A stretch of 16,723 bases of DNA from Paramuribaculum sp. (GTDB taxonomy: Bacteria > Bacteroidota > Bacteroidia > Bacteroidales > Muribaculaceae): the NCBI GenBank assembly GCA_009775605.1, contig VSPV01000051.1, forward strand, positions 1 through 16,723, read 5' to 3'. The position numbers and the translations under genes are program-made. Under the pieces are notes generated by a model. It was not told the DNA's origin and searched no databases. It saw only the letters and a list, made by a program, of their open reading frames with translations. The stretch's first letter is position 1. Every line of letters starts with the position of its first letter. Below are positions 13,628 to 16,723 of the stretch, one piece after another.

Positions 13628-14413
13628 TCAGAGTTTCATCCCGGAGCCGCGTTCGTTCTTCCGGTCAGGGTCAAGACTGATGGCTCGTTCCTTTGAGTCG
13701 TTATCCACCACTTTCTGATATTCCCACCGGTTCTTGTCGGTCATAACCAGGCCCATGTATTCGGGATGGAGGTCGTCATAACGCAGTTTCTGCTGACGCT
13801 CCCATTCCCGGAGGTCCCCCTTGACGATTTTGAATCCCTGCGGCTCCCTGAGGTCGATGCCGACAGATACCTTCTCTCCACCCACGTTGAGTTCCACCGG
13901 TTTCCCTTCGCGCACCTGCTGCTTCTGTTGGGTGCCGAGTTCGATGTCGTTTATCTTTTCCATATCCCTGAGCTTCTTCTCAATCTCGATTTCGGTAACA
14001 CGGCGGTGGATGACCGACTTGGTTTCCGGGTCAAGCTGGAGATACTGGTGTGTCTTCTCTCCGTCAACATCGACGGGACGGCGCAGTACGTCACCGCGTC
14101 TTAGGGCTTCAAGTTCCTGTGATGTGAGTTTGAGTTCGTTCCCCTTGTCGAGCGACAGCTCCTTCTTCACCGGATAAGCGATCAGGGCCGGATTTCCCTC
14201 CTTGTCGGTGACGAGCTGTAATTTGAGGGGTAATGTGATAGTGGTGCCATTATGCGCCTTGATGGAGACATTCACCAATGGTGTCACCTCTCCGTCAAGT
14301 AGCTTCTGCTTAACATCTTGCGGCAGTCTTTCCGCACTGTCGCGGTCAATGCCGAGCAGAGCCATCTTGTCATAAGGGAGGGCTTCATGCTGATTTTTGT
14401 TCGGGATTTCCAT
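13628..14413 (-). CDS. DUF4099/DUF3945 protein, first gene of the leftward operon
   Basis: This 261-residue protein opens with a DUF4099-type domain (about 11-95: LPYDKMALLGIDRDSAERLP, then LPLKLQLVTDKEGNPALIAYPV). A DUF3945-type region follows (about 96-235: LTSQELEALRRGDVLRR, YLQLDPETKSVIHRRV, MEKINDIELGTQQKQQVREGKPVELN). This domain pair is a hallmark of Bacteroidales conjugative elements, where longer versions also occur; its biochemical role is unknown. It ends ERGSGMKL. It is first in the operon, right after the divergent promoter region, with ATG 14413 only about 50 nt from a TAATTTTG -7 match on the minus strand. Its MEIPN start is mirrored by FEIPN in the divergent glucosaminidase. 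Confidence 0.87.
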   Translation of the reverse strand: MEIPNKNQHEALPYDKMALLGIDRDSAERLPQDVKQKLLDGEVTPLVNVSIKAHNGTTITLPLKLQLVTDKEGNPALIAYPVKKELSLDKGNELKLTSQELEALRRGDVLRRPVDVDGEKTHQYLQLDPETKSVIHRRVTEIEIEKKLRDMEKINDIELGTQQKQQVREGKPVELNVGGEKVSVGIDLREPQGFKIVKGDLREWERQQKLRYDDLHPEYMGLVMTDKNRWEYQKVVDNDSKERAISLDPDRKNERGSGMKL

Positions 14414-14477
14414 TTACACGTTTTTGAGGTGATAAATTTGCGGTCTAACCGCTTGTCGGCCTCAAAATTATCCTCAC
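14414..14477. promoter_or_regulatory. Divergent promoter region with nested inverted repeats
   Basis: Between the two divergent genes, TTTTGAGG (14422-14429) and CCTCAAAA (14460-14467) are perfect inverted arms. Inside them GCGGT-CTA-ACCGC (14440-14452) forms a second perfect 5-bp hairpin. Bacteroides -7 matches exist on both strands: TAAATTTG at 14433-14440 (+) and TAATTTTG, the complement of 14463-14470 (-). The minus-strand -7 overlaps the right outer arm, so the arms could be an operator; the inner hairpin would lie in the leader RNA. No clear -33 element is seen for either promoter. Confidence 0.55.
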
Positions 14478-15107
14478 ATGATTGCTAAATTTGAAATTCC
14501 GAACAGTTTTGTTCTCTGTGGCTATGTCGTTTTAGCCACACTGCCCGCGAGTGCGCAGTTCCATACGATAACGAGGGACACGCCCTTTGATGGGGTCAAG
14601 TGTATCGAAAAGACATATATGGCTGAAAATAAGGAGATGACAACTCCTGAAATCTCAATCGGAATATCGGTATCAGAATCCGACTCCACAACTGTGAGTA
14701 ATGACGGGAAGGCCCTATCCGCACACCCTGTCACCACTTTCGCCTCTCATAAATCCGAAGGGAAAGAGGGAGGCGGATTGCCTGAACTGACAATCTCCAA
14801 TCTCCTTGCCGAGATAAAGCGCAACAACATCAGATATCCAAAGATAGTGCTTGCTCAGGCGATACTTGAAACCGGCTGGTTCCGTTCAGCGGTATGTCGC
14901 AACAAGCACAATCTGTTCGGTCTCACCAATCCCCGGACCGGCCAATACTACGAGTTCGCGCATTGGACTGAATCTGTCCGCGCCTATTATACAAAGGTCC
15001 AGTACCGATATAAGGGAGGCAACTATCTTCTTTGGCTTAAAAAGATAGGATATGCGGAAGACCCCGGTTACATCCGGGCCGTGATAAAGGTGCTGAAACA
15101 ACTCTAA
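14478..15107 (+). CDS. Exported glucosaminidase-family peptidoglycan hydrolase
   Basis: This 209-residue protein has an N-terminal signal sequence (hydrophobic core about 11-24, FVLCGYVVLATLPASAQ). A poorly conserved linker follows to about residue 95, rich in Ser, Thr and acidic residues. The glucosaminidase (LYZ2/PF01832-type) domain at about 104-209 carries the family signature LAQAILETGWFRSAVCRNKHNLFGL, whose glutamate in ILETGW is the likely catalytic acid. The sequence ends with the usual GGNYLLWLKKIGYAEDPGYIRAV block. Such enzymes cut the glycan backbone; on conjugative elements they are thought to open the wall locally for the transfer channel. It diverges from the leftward operon and shares its promoter region. 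The n-region FEIPN is unusual. Confidence 0.86.
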   Translation: MIAKFEIPNSFVLCGYVVLATLPASAQFHTITRDTPFDGVKCIEKTYMAENKEMTTPEISIGISVSESDSTTVSNDGKALSAHPVTTFASHKSEGKEGGGLPELTISNLLAEIKRNNIRYPKIVLAQAILETGWFRSAVCRNKHNLFGLTNPRTGQYYEFAHWTESVRAYYTKVQYRYKGGNYLLWLKKIGYAEDPGYIRAVIKVLKQL

Positions 15108-15179
15108 AGAAATCTTTATCGCTCTGAGACACGCGGACACATGCCATCGTTGATTTGTTGTTTTGAAAGCCCGCGAATG

Positions 15180-15232
15180 TGACAGTCTCGAATATTTTTT
15201 GTAATTTTGTAGCTATAAATCACATGACAGTC
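15180..15232 (+). promoter_or_regulatory. Candidate promoter and paired TGACAGTC repeats
   Basis: TAATTTTG at 15202-15209 fits the Bacteroides -7 consensus. TGACAGTC occurs at 15180-15187 and again at 15225-15232, so the two copies flank the -7 element 45 bp apart. This layout suits binding of a dimeric regulator, possibly the downstream AlbA_2 protein itself. No -33 TTTG at the right distance is visible. Confidence 0.35.
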
Positions 15233-15328
15233 AGGAAGAAAGTATAGATGCTTTTCTCCAGCGGTCTATTACGGGGCAATTACATCAATGTGCAGTCCGT
15301 TGAAAGTGATTGTCTAAAACAGATAAGA

Positions 15329-16723
15329 ATGGAAGATAGCAGAAGAATCCTCAATAATAAAATCAACAGCTTAGTAAAGATTGGCGAGACTGCTCAGGTA
15401 GAGTTCAAGTCTGCGAGAGGTGGCTTCCCCGGCAGTTTCTGGGAGAGCTATTCAGCGTTTGCCAATACCAATGGGGGGATTATTGTCCTCGGAGTTGTTG
15501 AGAAGAACAATAAATTCCATTTCGATAATCTCACTGAAGAGACTATCACAAAATACAAAAAGATATTTTGGGACAGTGCCCATAATCGAGAGAAGATCAG
15601 CACCTGTCTTCCACGCGAATCAGATATTTCCATAGAAAACGTAAACGATTCCTACGTTCTTATCTGTTATATTCCCCGCGCCAGTTATGAGTTAAGACCG
15701 GTACATGTGGGCCCAAATCCCTTTGGAAACACATATCGTAGGAATCATGAAGGAGATTATGTATGCACCGACACAGAGGTTCGACGGATGTTTGCAGACG
15801 CTGAACATGACAGACACTCTCAGGATGCCCGTATTCTCAGCGGGTTCAACTTTGAACGCGATATAGATAAAGAATCCTTCCATCAATACAGACAGACGTT
15901 CGCAAGTTTACAGCCTACACATCCCTGGACAGCCATAAGTGATATGGACTTCATGAGGAAAATCGGGGCTTATGTCACTGATTTTGAAACAGGCAAAGAA
16001 GGTCTGACGATGGCCGGTCTGTTGATGTTCGGCAATTACGACAGCATCACGAATGTAGCGGCAGACCCATCTTACTTTGTTGATTTCCGGGAAAGGATTG
16101 GTGTAGATGATCCAAGTGTAAGATGGACGAATCGTATTTATCCTGATGGCTTATGGGAAGCTAATCTGTATCAGTTTTATGTAAGAGTTTACAATCACAT
16201 GATACAGTCTCTTCCCCGGCCCTTCATGATTAAAGATGGAATACGACAGGAAGAGACACCCGCTCATGACGCAGTAAGGGAGGCCCTTATAAACTGTATT
16301 ATACATTGCGACATAAATGCCATGGGTAATATAGTCGTTGAGCATACCGATGACAAATTCGTATTCAAAAACCCGGGAATGTTGCTCGTATCCAAACAGC
16401 AGTATTTCAAGGGAGGCCGCAGTATTTGTCGAAATCCCATATTACAAAACATATTTATGCGTCTTGGCGGTGCTGAGAAAGCCGGAAGTGGCGTTGATAA
16501 AATCGTAGGTGGTTGGGAATATCTTAATCTTCCAACACCAACTGTGGAGGAAGAAACTCGACCGGATTATGTAGTCCTTACATTAGCACTTAAAAGTGAG
16601 GAAAAACAAGATACCCCACAAGATACCCCACAAGATACCCCACAAGATACCCCACAAAAAAAGCACCAGAAAAACAGACTGGAGAACACCCGGGAGGCGA
16701 AAAAGCAGACTACCAAGCCCACG
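15329..16723 (+). CDS. AlbA_2/Schlafen-type ATP-binding regulator-like protein (partial, runs off right edge)
   Basis: At least 465 residues are encoded with no stop before the window end. An AlbA_2 (Schlafen-like) domain covers about 15-150 (GETAQVEFKSARGGFPGSF, then AFANTNGGIIVLGV). A GHKL/HATPase-type region follows at about 310-395 with REALINCIIHCD, NPGMLL, RNPILQNIF and GGAEKAGSGVDKI, the usual motifs of this group. These proteins are often called transcriptional regulators; some Schlafen-like members have nuclease or defence roles, so function is open. Start 15329 gives the family-like N-terminus MEDSRRILNNKINSLVKIGE. An in-frame ATG at 15248, behind AGGAAG and just after the TAG at 15245, would add 27 residues and cannot be excluded. 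A QDTP x4 repeat (residues 427-442) precedes a basic C-terminal stretch. Confidence 0.86.
   Translation, partial: MEDSRRILNNKINSLVKIGETAQVEFKSARGGFPGSFWESYSAFANTNGGIIVLGVVEKNNKFHFDNLTEETITKYKKIFWDSAHNREKISTCLPRESDISIENVNDSYVLICYIPRASYELRPVHVGPNPFGNTYRRNHEGDYVCTDTEVRRMFADAEHDRHSQDARILSGFNFERDIDKESFHQYRQTFASLQPTHPWTAISDMDFMRKIGAYVTDFETGKEGLTMAGLLMFGNYDSITNVAADPSYFVDFRERIGVDDPSVRWTNRIYPDGLWEANLYQFYVRVYNHMIQSLPRPFMIKDGIRQEETPAHDAVREALINCIIHCDINAMGNIVVEHTDDKFVFKNPGMLLVSKQQYFKGGRSICRNPILQNIFMRLGGAEKAGSGVDKIVGGWEYLNLPTPTVEEETRPDYVVLTLALKSEEKQDTPQDTPQDTPQDTPQKKHQKNRLENTREAKKQTTKPT
16607..16654 (+). repeat. 12-bp tandem repeat (CAAGATACCCCA x4) inside the AlbA_2 gene
   Basis: Four exact copies of CAAGATACCCCA lie in frame and encode QDTP four times, followed by a partial copy (CAA). 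The unit is a multiple of three, so slippage would change protein length without breaking the frame. Confidence 0.95.

Noticed and set aside
15105..15118. Palindrome TAAAGA-AA-TCTTTA at the end of the glucosaminidase gene, considered as a terminator
   Set aside because: The stem is short and AT-only, with a 2-nt loop and no T-run, so it cannot be supported as a terminator.
16607..16654. Tandem repeat considered as a CRISPR fragment
   Set aside because: The 12-bp units have no spacers and lie in frame in a coding sequence.

Overview
The window looks like accessory DNA from the order Bacteroidales (a gut Bacteroidaceae- or Muribaculaceae-like host). Supporting signs are promoter -7 elements of the Bacteroides form TAnnTTTG (14433-14440, 14463-14470, 15202-15209), a SusC/TonB-plug-like secreted protein, a bacteroidete histone-H1-like gene, and a block of mobile-element genes typical of Bacteroidales conjugative transposons (DUF4099/DUF3945 proteins, ArdC-type antirestriction protein, TOPRIM primase-like protein, PcfJ-like protein). 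No rRNA, tRNA, CRISPR array, IS element, integrase, relaxase or type IV secretion ATPase is visible. The element must therefore extend past the window or be incomplete.

Region 1 (about 1-7094, + strand) is AT-rich. It is one very tight row of 13 genes, with gaps of at most 4 nt and five ATGA stop/start overlaps. Twelve of the 13 products are predicted to sit in or beyond the inner membrane: nine membrane proteins, two exported proteins and one lipoprotein. I cannot name any of them as a known enzyme. The striking feature is repeated 'joint' DNA. Four gene ends share GGAGGCAAGCGATGA or a close variant, which encodes a KGGKR-like tail and gives the next gene a strong Shine-Dalgarno. Three other genes begin with the same 23-29 nt (MKLTDKR...) and then diverge completely. 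This suggests a modular array assembled by recombination or gene conversion at translation-initiation joints. By analogy with known Bacteroidales immunity-gene arrays, an interbacterial-defence or envelope-protection role is possible, but this is inference.

Region 2 (7209-14413, - strand) is clearly GC-richer. It is a ten-gene operon read leftward from a divergent promoter region at 14414-14477: DUF4099/DUF3945 protein, second DUF3945-like protein, 75-aa acidic protein, ArdC-like antirestriction/metallopeptidase, TOPRIM/DUF3991 protein, exported coiled-coil protein, stand-alone topoisomerase-type zinc-ribbon protein, single-TM protein, Hc1 histone-H1-like protein, and a PcfJ-like protein that looks shortened where it meets region 1. 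Together they form the DNA-processing and establishment part of a conjugative element.

Region 3 (14478-16723, + strand) holds an exported glucosaminidase, diverging from the operon and probably used to open peptidoglycan. It is followed by an AlbA_2/Schlafen-type ATP-binding regulator-like gene that runs off the right edge and carries an in-frame 12-bp tandem repeat (QDTP x4).
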